Positions 25,446 through 36,189 of a stretch of DNA of 64,000 bases are shown one piece after another. Every line of letters begins with the position of its first letter. Within the stretch, counting starts at the first letter, position 1. A program made the position numbers and the translations under genes. The notes under the pieces were generated by a model. That model was given only the letters and a program-made list of their open reading frames with translations, ran no database searches and had not been told where the DNA came from. The DNA is from Tenodera sinensis (Eukaryota; Arthropoda; Insecta; Mantodea; Mantidae), in the NCBI GenBank assembly GCA_030765045.1, contig CM060962.1, positions 99,159,412-99,223,411 of the forward strand, written 5' to 3'.

Positions 25446-25543
25446 ATGAGCATGGAAGAAAGCGTAGTTGTAGGTGAGCGTTCTGCAGGTTCCAGAAGGA
25501 GGCAAAAGAATATGACAAAAAGGAAAAGGGAACAAGAAAAAAG
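25446..25543 (+). CDS. Sola-like transposase, probable exon 1
   Basis: An ATG at 25446 opens a short basic segment (MSMEESVVVGERSAGSRRRQ followed by KNMTKRKREQEK) ending at AAAAAG|GTAAAT. The next good acceptor (GTGTGTTTCAG at 25676) lies 133 bp on. Joining them restores an Arg codon and enters the long frame exactly at YSDKDPN, giving a predicted 601-residue protein. The basic stretch could help nuclear entry or DNA binding. Without splicing, translation would have to start at the ATG at 25645, inside the proposed intron. Confidence 0.6.
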
Positions 25544-25676
25544 GTAAATACTATTTAAGCTTTATAAGAAGAATAATTATCTGTATTATTTAGCGAAACT
25601 AGTTATACAGGAATGTGTTCAGAACCACGTTGTGGTTAGTATAGTTGTTACCACATCATTCGTTGGTGTGTTTCAG

Positions 25677-27384
25677 GTATTCTGACAAAGATCCTAACAT
25701 GCTGGAGTTCGAGTCTCCATGTGCACACACAGAGGATAGATTTAAATGCTGTACCATTTCTGCCTATCATCTCATCAGAGCAAGAAAATTAGTGTATAAG
25801 TACAGAAACAAATCACAACAAGACAGGTTTCTGGCAACAATGATGTCTGTATCATCTCCCAAAAGGCGCAGATCAAGAAAATCAGAACAGATTAACGCAG
25901 TCGTCATAAAATATCTTGTTAGAGTAAACAATGAAACTATTCCGCTTTGTTCTAAGTTCTTTCGAGCTCTTTTTAGCATTGGCACAACAAGAGTAAACAG
26001 CATAGCAGCTTCTGTAATAGCAGGTAAACCAATAATGGAAAGAAGGGGAGGTGACCGAAAAGCCAAACAATATGCCCAAAAGAAGGAATCGGCAATTAGT
26101 TTTTTATCCAAGCTAAAAGCTAGAGAGAGTCATTACTCAAGACAAAAAAGCAAGCGGCTCTACCTTCCTTCAGAGTTAAATGTGAACAAGTTATTCCAAA
26201 TGTACAATGCTAGTGTGGCTGAATCACTAAACGTAAAGAAGTGGTTCTTCCACACAATTTTTTCTAATAAATTTAACTTGGGTTTTGGTGAACCAGCTGT
26301 AGATGTTTGCAGTTATTGCAGTAGGACAAAACATGAACTGCAAGTCATAGAAAATTCCCATAGAAAGAACGAGTTACAAGCTGAACTCACTGCACATAAA
26401 TTGAAAGCAAAGGCATTCCACAAAATGATGAGAGAAAAGGACTCAGCTACCATGTCCTTATGCTTCGACTTACAGCAGGTGCAACCATTGCCTAAGCTTG
26501 CTATAGGTGAAGCCTATTATGCTCTCCAACTGTCATTCTATGCTCTGTGGATAACTGACATAGAGAATATATCACCAGCATTTTATTGCTGGACTGAAAA
26601 TCAAGCAGGCCGTGGAGCTATTGAAGTTGCTTCTGCGTTAACAAATTTTCTAAGCAAACAGCAATTTGAGGATGGTGTATCCAAATTAAGGCTTTTCTCT
26701 GATGGCTGTGCTGGCCAAAATAGAAATGCCCACGTGGTCCATGCACTCTATTGGTGGCTTTTGAAAAAGTCTCCAGACTATCTTAAGGAAATATGCATGA
26801 TATTTCCTAAGAGAGGCCATTCTTTCTTACCTGCGGACCGCATGTTTGGAGTTTTGGAAAAGGATCTTAGAAAACAGTCTGAGATATTAACTCCAGAGAA
26901 GTATGTTGAAACGTATTGTAAGGTTGGTACTGTTCGCCAACTGGGCAAGGATTGGCATGTGCATGACTTTAAGACACTTTGCAATTACTTAAAAAAGCCA
27001 GATGGTATAAGGGAAATGAAAAGGGTCATGTTAAAAAAGAAGCTTAAGGGGAATAAATTTTACGTTTCTCTGAAAATGGAAATGTCGTATAGACTGAATG
27101 ACGAATCCAAGAAATTCGTCTCCATGCTTAAACGAGGAATAGCAGTCAAACAACTAGTAGAGCCCCCAGTTCTGCCTTTGGAACAGCCCATCAAATTAGA
27201 AAAAAAGAATGATTTGTACAAGCTTTTAAAACAACGTTTTGGTGAAGAATGGTACAGTAATAATGAGCTAAAATTTTATGCAAGGTTAATTCAGCACGAA
27301 GATGATGCACAAGAAATGGAGGAGGGAAGTGAGAATGAAGACTGTGATTGTTTGGAAGAAGAACATGGTTTTAATTCCATTTGA
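25677..27384 (+). CDS. Sola-like transposase, main exon
   Basis: The open frame of 568 codons after the acceptor has no stop or shift. In the predicted spliced protein, a basic region (SPKRRRSRKSEQ) precedes a CxxC pair (Cys244/247, VCSYCSRTKHEL). A DDE-type core follows: CFDLQQ (Asp297), FSDGCAGQNRN (Asp375) and FPKRGHSFLPADRMFG (His414, Asp420) followed by LEKD (Glu427). The SDGC.GQN and RGHS.LP.D blocks characterise a large family of insect proteins usually annotated as uncharacterised. I infer transposase function from the flanking inverted repeats. The third catalytic acid is Asp420 or Glu427. The C-terminus is acidic (EEGSENEDCDCLEEE). An ATG at 25645 gives a 579-residue alternative. 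Confidence 0.85.
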
Positions 27385-27994
27385 GAACTGTCTCAAAGTT
27401 TATCATTAAACTAGTTTTGTTTCACCCTGATAACTACCAATCATAAGTGTTAGAATTTCTAAGAGCATTCATAGAATGGAATAGATTTTTCCTTTACGTT
27501 TGCTCAAATATAGTGGTGTTATAACACATTACTATTCAGAACACATGATCATTTCTCAGGATTTTCTGCATGTCTGCTTCTAATATGCATAATTATTACA
27601 TTGTATTGGTTTTCAAAATTGTATTGTTTCAAACAGTCGAAAGAGTTACAGTGTCCTAGACAACACATTATGAACAGAAAAGATGTGTTGTAAATTACAA
27701 TGGCATGTAAGAGTTAAAAATCTGCAATAAAGCAATTTACTGAAATTAACATTGTTTATATGGAAGAACGGTTCAAAAAGCTTTATGTCCATCTATTCGG
27801 TGCAAAACAAGATAAGTCCAGGATTTTTCATATTTTAACCCGCCATTACAGCTTTGCATTAAGGCTGTGATTTTTGACACTCATCGCCATGTTATACGCT
27901 CATTTTTTAGATCACAACGACATAATTATATTTTAAAAGTATTGTTCACTTTAGGAGTTATTACATTTTCGGCTTTCCTGTAAAATTGTTATTT

Positions 27995-28027
27995 GTGGAC
28001 TTTTCGCGTTTTGAAACGATACTCCTC
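27995..28027 (-). repeat. Right terminal inverted repeat of Sola-like element
   Basis: 33 bp, perfect reverse complement of 25068-25100. The duplication AAAT follows at 28028-28031. Confidence 0.95.
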
Positions 28028-28424
28028 AAATAAACACACAATGACAGATGCATACAATTTTACTTTATATGTGGAGTGGTTCAGGAGTTCTTTCATCCTG
28101 CCTGTAGTTAGACTGAGAAAGTGTAGGTAAGGTATTCGGCTTAGTGAAGAGACCTAAAATGTTTAGCCGTCCCAGAACCAAATCCTGCCTGTGCGACTGT
28201 GGTATACGGGGCTTTTACACAAAAGAATGACATATTGGCAATGTCTATTTTTTAAATGGTTACACACTTTTATTGAATTTACAATAATGTGCTTATGGCA
28301 CAGTTTATTGTTACTCATTTTCTAAAGAAAGAAATGAACAATGTAGATAAACAACTCAATTTCTTCATTTTGCGACAACTATTTTTTTGGAAGAACATTT
28401 TTTCAATGTTTTAATGATACGTAC

Positions 28425-28612
28425 TTTCTTATAAAGCCACCATTTTCGCAGCGCTTCCTTGCTTCTGTATTTGGAGGGAATAGCAATTCGGGTCTATAGA
28501 GAATATCAACAAGCAATGACAGCTCTGACTGCACAAGAGGCTTAAGCTGATCTTCCAACAAGGAGACTATATCTTGAAGCCCTTCAATTATACTGCGATC
28601 AAGTCTCATCAA
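28425..28612 (-). CDS. Itpr: IP3 receptor exon ([17 protein letters not shown]...)
   Basis: This 188-nt exon encodes [20 protein letters not shown], then [20 protein letters not shown] and [20 protein letters not shown], then IR. The signature [27 protein letters not shown] is diagnostic of IP3 receptors. The acceptor is ATATGTTGCAG and the donor AAA|GTACGT on the minus strand. It begins in phase 0 after the exon at 33407-33549 and ends with two bases of the Lys codon completed at 18136. The protein sits in the ER membrane as a tetramer and releases Ca2+ on IP3 binding; this part is in the cytosolic helical regulatory region. No frame damage. Confidence 0.95.
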
Positions 28613-29064
28613 CTGCAACATATTATGTTCATATGGTTAATTATAGTGAAGATATAAACATAAAATAAAAATTAAATGTATGCATTGTAACAAAACACAG
28701 TAAATTAACTAAATGAAAGAGCATAAAAAATAAAAATAAAAGAAGAGTAAGATGCAACAAGATTAGCAATCATACACTAACAAGGAAAGTATTCGCATTC
28801 GAACGAACATGTCTGTATGAAATTTTGGTTACAGGACCATTACATACCTCTCAATGTGCTAGTGAGTGCCATTTTTATGCAAACGTGCTATAGATGTCAC
28901 TGCAGTAGCCACTGTAGAAGTCAAACAAAATACAGATACCTTAGCTATAAATGCAAGTGAAGACTTTCAATAAAATGCTCAAAGCGATATGAATAACTAC
29001 AAAATGCAGAGTTAAGAAAAGCAAGTTGATCCTATGCCATAACTCCTCGTTCTATAATATCAGT

Positions 29065-30110
29065 GCTGAATGCCATGTCAGTGACACTTTTGTAGCTGTC
29101 CATTAAGTGCACTAATGACTCAGTCAGCCTTCTGCCATGTGTAACGAAACATTGCTCTGTATATTTCTGCAGATAATTGATTGTAAATAACAGAATACAA
29201 TTTCATGATAAAGAATTTGTCATGTAATTTTGACTGCATGTTATTGGAACGTAGTTTAAGAAAGTCTATTGTTCTTTTGGCATATCTTTTATACTGCCTT
29301 AAGTTGTGCATAGTTTTAGGTGGAATGATTTTTAAATCTACACCTTTTCCTCTAGAAGCTTCCTGTTTATCTTTATGTCCAGACCAGTGGTCACAAAGTG
29401 CTAGTGACATTGTTACAAATGTGGATTCAAAACTGACAGAACAAACATCTTCAGATGTTCTTTCATCATCTTACCGCTAACACCTATATCTATAAAAGCA
29501 TTTGAAGGGCACCTTTTTTCTATATCTCTTGACACACAGGGACCAAACTTTCCACTTGGTTCTTGGAAGCATATATAGAGTTTGTCTGCTAATCGTCTGT
29601 GCAGTGATATAGCAACATCCATTGTGTAACTATGTGTTGCAAAGTTAACTGATTGCAATGTCAGCACAGTGTTTCTCTCCTCTTTCATGGACAGCATTCT
29701 TTTGGAAATAAGCTCATAGTTGAACTGACTCTGATCACAGTTCCATACAGAACCCATTTGAAAGTTTTCTGTCGTGATATGCACATTGACTTCAGCAATA
29801 AACGTTTGAGCTCGTTGAATCATCCCTTTTTCATAGTCCTTATCTTTTCGTGCTTGGAGCACTGTTATAAGGTGTAATGTTATCCTAAACTCTTTTCTCA
29901 AATTAGTAATAAATCCCAATTAATGGAAGAACTGCATTCTCACGCTTCATCAAACTTTGCCATTATACACTGCTTGTTGATGTTGAACTGCAGCGTATGA
30001 TTTCCTTTGAAAACTGAACTGGCTTCTCTTTTCTTTGTCACATAGTCCAGCACGCTTTTAATATTGCTTTTAGCCTTCAGTTTAGGGTATCTTTTCAGGA
30101 GCTTGTCATA
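29065..30110 (-). pseudogene. pogo/DDE_1-like transposase pseudogene
   Basis: The minus-strand frames together cover most of a DDE_1-type transposase. An N-terminal part (RYPKLKAKSNIKSVLDYVTK) leads to the catalytic domain: VWNCDQSQFNYEL with the first Asp, THSYTMDVAISLH, LQEPSGKFGP-like spacing (FQEPSGKFGP), IDIGVSGKMMKEH, and LCDHWSGHKD with the second Asp. IPPKT and QYKRYAKR follow. A stop plus a shift separates the segments at about 29412, and another stop lies near 29925. The QPLD-type motif expected after IPPKT is lost. Family naming is from memory of conserved blocks; pogo, Tigger and Fot relatives are not distinguished. Not functional. Confidence 0.7.
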
Positions 30111-30214
30111 TAAAACTTAGCAACCATTCTCCCAAAGCAAAATAGAATACAATAACGAGTAACACACAGTACCTGATGCAGACTAAAATTGCTTCAGCAC
30201 ATGCATGGTTGACA

Positions 30215-30378
30215 AAAAATTATTGATGGAGGTGGTTGTAACAATGGCAGCGATGGTGGTGTTAGTGGCAGCAATGGTTGTGGTGATGGTGGCGTGGCAG
30301 CAGCAGTAGTGCTGGTGATAGTGGTGGTGAATGAATGGCAGTGGCAGTGGGTGGCGGTGGCAGCAGCACCGATGATGA
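30215..30378 (+). repeat. GGT/GGC/GCA-rich low-complexity tract
   Basis: An imperfect trinucleotide-like repeat (GGTGGT, GGCAGC, GATGGT). ORFs over it on both strands are low-complexity artefacts. Confidence 0.75.
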
Positions 30379-31636
30379 TGGTTATCAAGCATAAAGTTAC
30401 AATGTTATTTACAAAAGTTTACAACTCATCTGATCTATGTAAGTGCTTTTCCATTAAGAATGTTCTCGGTTGTCTTTAGAGCATATTACCTCTTGAAATT
30501 TAAATTTAACTTGGCAGTTCATTACAGATGATTTTGCCCATTGTAAGAGGATCCTTTTCTGTGGTCTTTTTATTTACACATCCAGCACATCACAACATAA
30601 GCCACCATAGAAGATAATAAGAACTTCTCAAAATTCACATCACCTGGGAACCTTCCACGAGTACCATTTGATTTTCAAAATGTGTATATCCCTGGCACTA
30701 TACAACACATAGTGTTAAAAACCTAATCAAATCAACCAAAAAATACCACATACCACCAAAGAAAAAGGTAAGAATTTATCAGATTCAGTGTTCAAATTGC
30801 AATGAAATGTACATTGGAAAAATAAATATTAGCACCAGATATAAAGAATACATGCAAAACATCAAATACAAGCAAATAGGAATCTCAGTAGTTGCATGAA
30901 AATAGAAAGTGAAATTAGATTAGTAAAACAGACATCTGGGAGAAACTATGCATAAAAATGTTCAAACACTGTGTTATGAATTTTGATAAGCCAGAAACTG
31001 ATAACCCCATTCTCAAATTCATCCACAGACTACCAGAGGATTTCACCAAATTCAACAGAGAACATCTTGGGAGAGTCCCAACAGTCCATATGATGCTGAC
31101 AATGTAAGGAGATGCCCATGAGATTTATTCTGTTGAATTAATTGGTGAGTAAATCAGCAACTCCAATTATGTGCTTAATAGCCAGTTAAAATGTCACTGA
31201 TCAAGCATGGTGACTGCAGGCTGAAACTGAATTCCAATAGATAGCACGGTATTGTCTCGGCAGCAGAAAAACCTGTTTTTTAATGAACTCATGTGCAGTA
31301 GTAAAATCGAGAACAATTTGATCTTAGGGGTTGTGAGTGCAATATAGTGTGCCAATGATACATGGAAAATAAGCATTCATAAATTCTCAAATTACCCCAA
31401 CTATGTTAGTGCCTTTAGTAAACTATACTCTAGCAACAGAAAGTTTAAACTTACCATACAAAAAACTTACTGGTTTCTCTTTTTTAGGTGCTGTACTTGT
31501 AAACATAGTTGAGATCAAACACTCATTTTATTATGCAACAAACTTCAGTGCTTATGCTATGAAATATAAAAAAACACTCACATAAAGCATGTTTTTATAC
31601 TGTCTGTAGTATTTTTGTGAGCTGTAAGGGAATTGT

Positions 31637-32700
31637 TCAAAGTTTTTGTTCATCAAAATGACCACCTCTTACTTTGATGGCTGCTTTACAAATTAGGGGC
31701 ATCCTTGCAGTCCATTTTTGTAACACCTCTGGAGTTAAAAAATACTTGCAAAAGACACTGAGCTCATCCACACTGTTAGGGATCATCTCTTTTGTTTTCC
31801 TGTCACGCTCCTTCCAGAGATGTTCAATTGGGGTTAGATCCGAAGATTGTGGGGTCCAGGTCATGGATTTTAGCACTCCCACCGCTTCTTTACTATTCAC
31901 ATAGTTCTTACACACCTTTGATGTATGTTTAGGGCTGTTATCTTGTTGAAGAACAAAACCACGTCCAATAAGTCTCATACTAGATGCCACAGCATGGTGC
32001 GAGAGAATCAGATGATACTGTTTTTTCTCCAAAATACCATCCACTTTCACCAAGCCTCCAACTTCACTGTTCCTGAAACACCCCCACACTATTACACTTC
32101 CACCTCCATGTTTCACAGAGAGGGTGAGGCAACCTTCAAGCATTCTCTGCCCAGGGCAATGGCGGGCATACTGCTGATGATTTGAACCAAATTTCTCAAA
32201 TTTTGATTCATACATTTACAGAACACTTTTCCAGTCATTTAAGGTCCACTTCTTCTGCTCTTTGGCCCACTGCAACTTTTTAAGCTTGTGCTGATGGGTT
32301 AACAATGGCTTCTCCACATCCAAACAACGAAACTAAATATAGGCAACCTTTTACTGTCGACACTGTACTGGCTCTGCCCTGGTAGTATTTATTTTACTGC
32401 AGATGGATCCAGTGGAACACTGCCTATCATGTTTGCTCAAAAGTATAATTCTATTGTCCTACACTATTGATATTTTTCTTGGACATCCACTGCTTGGTCA
32501 ATCAGCATGGGAACCAGTTTCTTCTCTGTGCTTCAATGCAGAGTGAACAGTATAGTAAGAAATGCCCAGTTTATTTGCTATTTTTCTGTTGGATCAGCCT
32601 GCATCTTTGCATGCATATGCCATTGCTCCTTTTTCTGCACTCACATTTGCTCTTTTACACATTCTTGTTTATTTGGGCACTTAGTGCTAGTACCAGGCAT
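31637..32700 (-). pseudogene. Tc1-like transposase pseudogene
   Basis: It reads through most of a Tc1 transposase on the minus strand. A possible start (MPGTSTKCPNKQECVKEQM) precedes the helix-turn-helix region (KIANKLGISYYTVHSALKHR, then EETGSHAD). Next comes KPLLTHQHKLKKLQWAKEQK, then the catalytic domain: KHGGGSVIVWGCF, FVLQQDNSPKHTS (second Asp), SSDLTPIEHLW (Glu) and the C-terminal GGHFDEQKL. Stops and shifts occur in the N-terminal half. The usual WSDESKFE reads stop-M-Y-ESKFE, so the first catalytic Asp is Tyr. The last 192 codons are open. No inverted repeats were found; a SINE C-like copy abuts the 5' side. Confidence 0.88.
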
Positions 32701-32737
32701 AAAAGTAAATAAAATGCCCTAAATTATTTTGTATTGA

Positions 32738-32985
32738 ATAGTGTTTAATGCCCACTTTTACTACACATAGCACCAAAGGTAGTGGGCACTGGTTATACAT
32801 ATAATGAAATAATTGGGAAAGGAAATGTTCCAGGTCTCAGTTTAGGGTACCTCAATGGCACTTGCAAGTTATGAGGACTAAGGAAATCCTGAAGAAAACT
32901 TCTATTGGGCAGGATAGTCCTGGTTGGATATGAACCTCAGAGCTCTTATTCACAAACTGTACCTTAACAACTTCCACTACCTGTG
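32738..32985 (-). mobile_element. Diverged SINE C-like copy
   Basis: The plus strand begins TAGTGTTTAATGCCCACTTT, the complement of the SINE C tail alpha. The body (CAGTTTAGGGTACCTC; GAAATCCTGAAGAAAACTTC) is shared with 46027-46315. A weak tRNA-like head lies at the right end. It is old: many differences, and no duplication found. Confidence 0.6.
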
Positions 32986-33406
32986 TCATTCAAACATCCC
33001 AAATAAAAGAATTAAAGTGAATGCACAAGCTAATATTGAATGAAGCACTAAGTTGTCCTCTAAGGTAAAGGAGTAAGAGTCCTCTAAAACAAATTAGAAC
33101 ACATCTGTGGTAAATATACAATTCTACAGTCTTTTCACAATAGTCATTAAAAAATGAACCTTGAAATGTTTTTTAAACATCCAGATTCTTTATAACTGAA
33201 ATTTTTTCTGCTAAGAAAGATGGGAAAATCAAGCTGATCTACAGGAGCATTTAGGATTACTTATAAATTTAGATATGTATTTATTATCTGTAAGATTTAC
33301 ACATTGGCACACTTTATAATGGTAACTTAGCCTCTGCAGCCTTACCTAGAAAGAATGGGCACCTTATTCTACTTATGGCAAGTTCGTCTAAATTATGGAA
33401 ACAAAC

Positions 33407-33549
33407 CTGAGACTGTGATCTTTCAATCTTGGGTGTTTTTGCTGCTTGCAACCACTTGCTTGTTTGTCGTGACAGCATTGCAGCTTTGTTGAACAGTGAT
33501 GACACCTGAGTTTCCAGATCTGATGGAATGGCAATTCCACGACTTTTAG
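33407..33549 (-). CDS. Itpr: IP3 receptor exon (KSRGIAIPSDLETQ...)
   Basis: This 143-nt exon encodes KSRGIAIPSDLETQVSSLFN, then KAAMLSRQTSKWLQAAKTPK and IERSQSQ. The first two bases complete an Ala codon (G|CT) begun by the exon at 37690-37810. The AKSR.IAIP.DL..QV block is conserved in IP3 receptors; the Ser/Lys-rich end is a more variable linker. The acceptor is ATTCTGTTTTAG and the donor CAG|GTTTGT on the minus strand. It ends in phase 0 before LMRLDRS. The product belongs to the cytosolic regulatory region of the ER channel. Confidence 0.9.
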
Positions 33550-35112
33550 CTAAAACAGAATGTGGTATATGATCAGAAAATCAGTTACATATACAGGAAG
33601 TCAAGATGATCTTTTTTTTTCAGTAACAGTAAATGTCAAATAACAAAATAACTGCAACTGAGCTTTTTGTTCTTAAATTTAAATGAAATATTACATGGTG
33701 CAATCCTTTTCTTTCTAGCACTATAATTTGAGTTTCAAATGCATAGGTTTATGAGCTGGTATATTCAATGACAGTGCATGCTTCCTTCAGTATGAGAGTA
33801 AGCAGTATATATGACAAAATAAATGAACAAAAGCTCTGACCTGGGCTTTTGCCTAAAAATGACAAAATAATTGAATTCCAGATTTTGATGTATAGAATTG
33901 CTTAAAACTAATAAACATCAGTGAGATTACAATTTTTGCATTCTAGCATTTTTAAAGGTGTATAAACAATATTGAAATAGTGGATGTGTAGGCAGTTCAA
34001 GATTTATCTCATGTTTTCTTTTACGTTTCTTTTTTTTTTCTCCAACATGTATTTTCTATCTCAAGAAACAAATTGCTCCTTGCACATCAGATAATGTCCT
34101 ACTTTAGTAAAAAATTTACACTTTTTCTTCATAAGCCTATTCCCAACACCAGTTGTTACTTCTGCGTTACTATCAGTTTGGACAAAGATAACTTTTAATC
34201 ACAAATTCTTATTAAACAAATCTGGAAACAAATAAAAGTTAACATTTCAATATGTAAACATGGTTTAAAAACTAATAGCTAGCCCTATTCTTTTAAGCTT
34301 AGAAACTCAGCTTTACTTCACATTTGATGCTGCAAGATTACAGTCTTATACAATTATCACAAAATGAAAATTTGCTCATAAATTATCTTAACCACAAGAA
34401 ATATATTGAATTACTGGTAAATTCAGTCCTAAAGTCCCATAAGTTGCCTAATACTTCCATTAACCCTTGCACTGCAAAACTAAAAAAACTTACTAACAGA
34501 AATTACAAAATCTGGGCCAGTCAAATCTTAAGAAATCAATTGCGCAACAGTCAGTCAAATTTTAAAGCAGCTCTCAAGATGATAAAGTTATAACATTATT
34601 GTACTATAAGTTAAGTGGTCAAATCTGTGTATCTTGCACAGCAATACATGGTTACACAATAAAAATAGGTTCCAATTTATTGCAATATCAAGTTGTGGAA
34701 AAATAAACTTCAATTTATTGCCTAAAATATTAAAACACTTAGGTACATTTAACGTTTTAACTATGTAAGCGAAAAGAAAATGGGGAGAACACATAAAATT
34801 ACATGAGCTGTTTTAAATGCATTGGTTTCCTTGTTTTCAAGCAATAGATATTACTATTAACTCACTGGATTTGTATGACCACTACAATATTACTAATTTC
34901 AGTTCATTTCATTTATTTATCTGCTGTTGAAATTACATAGTAATTTATACCATCATTGCAATAGCATAATATAGAAATACACATAATGTATATATACTGG
35001 GTGTCCCAAAAAACCATCGACAATGCTTAGTATGTTGTGCGGTATGGCACACTGATGAATTTTCAAATAGGAACCCCTGTCTGGAAATGTACACTTTGGA
35101 TGCTGGAGAGCG

Positions 35113-35380
35113 CTTTTTTTTTTTTTTTTTTTTTCGTTTTCTTTAATTAACGTCCTCCAACGTAATGTCATATCAGACGGTGAATGACTGAAATGATTCT
35201 CAAATAAGCTTGAGGTTCATAAAGCTTACAGTTACCCAACATTTGTCTTCTCAGGACAAGGGAAAACCTCAGAAAACATACCTTATCTGGATAAGTCACC
35301 CTAAGCAAGATTCAAACTCGTGGCCTCTTGGATGTGAGGCAGACATGCAACCACCATGCTACAGAGACAAGCTCAGGACA
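35113..35380 (-). mobile_element. SINE family B copy
   Basis: Minus-strand copy with the tRNA-like head at the right (CTGTAGCATGGTGGTTGCAT; B box GAGTTTGAATC) and the body through GGAGGACGTTAATTAAAG to an A-tail, seen as about 20 T at 35114-35134. No clear target-site duplication. Confidence 0.75.
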
Positions 35381-36189
35381 GTAGTAAATACCATTTTCTG
35401 CTACAGGTGGTTTAATCCCTATGTTATTCAATGTTTGAAAGAAATAATTATTGTAGATATCATTCAGTTCATCAATACTTCCAAGATTTATTTTGTAACC
35501 CATTTTACAGAATTACATCATAATACAGGGTTATTACAAACAATTGGAGAAATTTCATGGTTTTAATTTATGTATATTACCTGAAATGTTATCACAAAAC
35601 TTAGTCATATTTAAAGCTTATGAAATTTTGTTTTCTCTTCTTTTACAGGCACATTTCATCTTTCTACTATGAAAGTGCAGCAACTACAAAAGATAGTCAC
35701 ATGAAACAGGAAAGCTTATCTTGTACTTAAATTTTATTCACACTATATTTTTTATAGTCTGTCACAATGGAGCAGCAGCACTTTAGAATGAAGTCCAATA
35801 AAAATCATTGAATGACAACTCTATTCAACAATGGTATGTGGAGTTAAATGCTACAGGGTATACCTCTAAGGGGAAATATGGGATGTCCTCCAGTGACTTA
35901 TGAGGTGGTTGAGCCTGTGAGGGCCATTTTAATGTGAAATTATGTGAAAGGTTCAGTGCTGTATATCTCTAACAGGATTGTAATTTAACATCATCACTGA
36001 CTTTGAAGTAATTGTTAGGAAATGTTGCATTGAATATCTAAAGAACATAATTATATCTATTTACAGAGTCACCAACAGGAATAGATGAATCACTTGCAAT
36101 ATGGAGAGGAGAGAAAAAAATTACAATTCTGATTATTTATAATCATCTTATACAAAATAATCTAAAAAACAGAGTACTCAAGAAGAAAG

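Larger units (their letters stand above)
25068..28027 (+). mobile_element. Sola-like DNA transposon, complete, 4-bp TSD
   Basis: The 2,960-bp element is bounded by perfect 33-bp terminal inverted repeats (25068-25100 and 27995-28027, starting GAGGAGTATCGTTTCAAAAC) and a direct duplication AAAT (25064-25067 and 28028-28031). A degenerate copy of the inner repeat (TCAAAGCGCGAAGAGTCCAC) recurs at 25259-25278. It carries one transposase gene with a probable intron. A 4-bp duplication and a DDD/E-type protein of this sort fit the Sola superfamily; this assignment is inference. It lies in an Itpr intron, antisense to the gene. Perfect inverted repeats and an open frame suggest recent activity. Confidence 0.85.
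18137..28424 (-). other. Itpr: Itpr intron (10.3 kb)
   Basis: The phase-2 intron between the two downstream exons has a GTACGT donor at the 28.42-kb end and a TCTCTTACAG acceptor at the 18.14-kb end. Stretches without a named element are AT-rich with nothing recognised: 18450-19280, 19350-20390, 22330-22769, 23150-23513, 23710-24250 and 24390-25060. A 115-codon minus-strand ORF at 19436-19783 has no motif I know. Confidence 0.85.
28613..33406 (-). other. Itpr: Itpr intron (4.8 kb)
   Basis: The phase-0 intron has donor CAG|GTTTGT at 33.40 kb and acceptor TTGCAG at 28.61 kb. It contains the pogo-like pseudogene, a GGT-rich tract, the Tc1-like pseudogene and a SINE C-like remnant. I recognise nothing in 28613-29064, 30380-31636 and 32990-33406. 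Confidence 0.85.
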
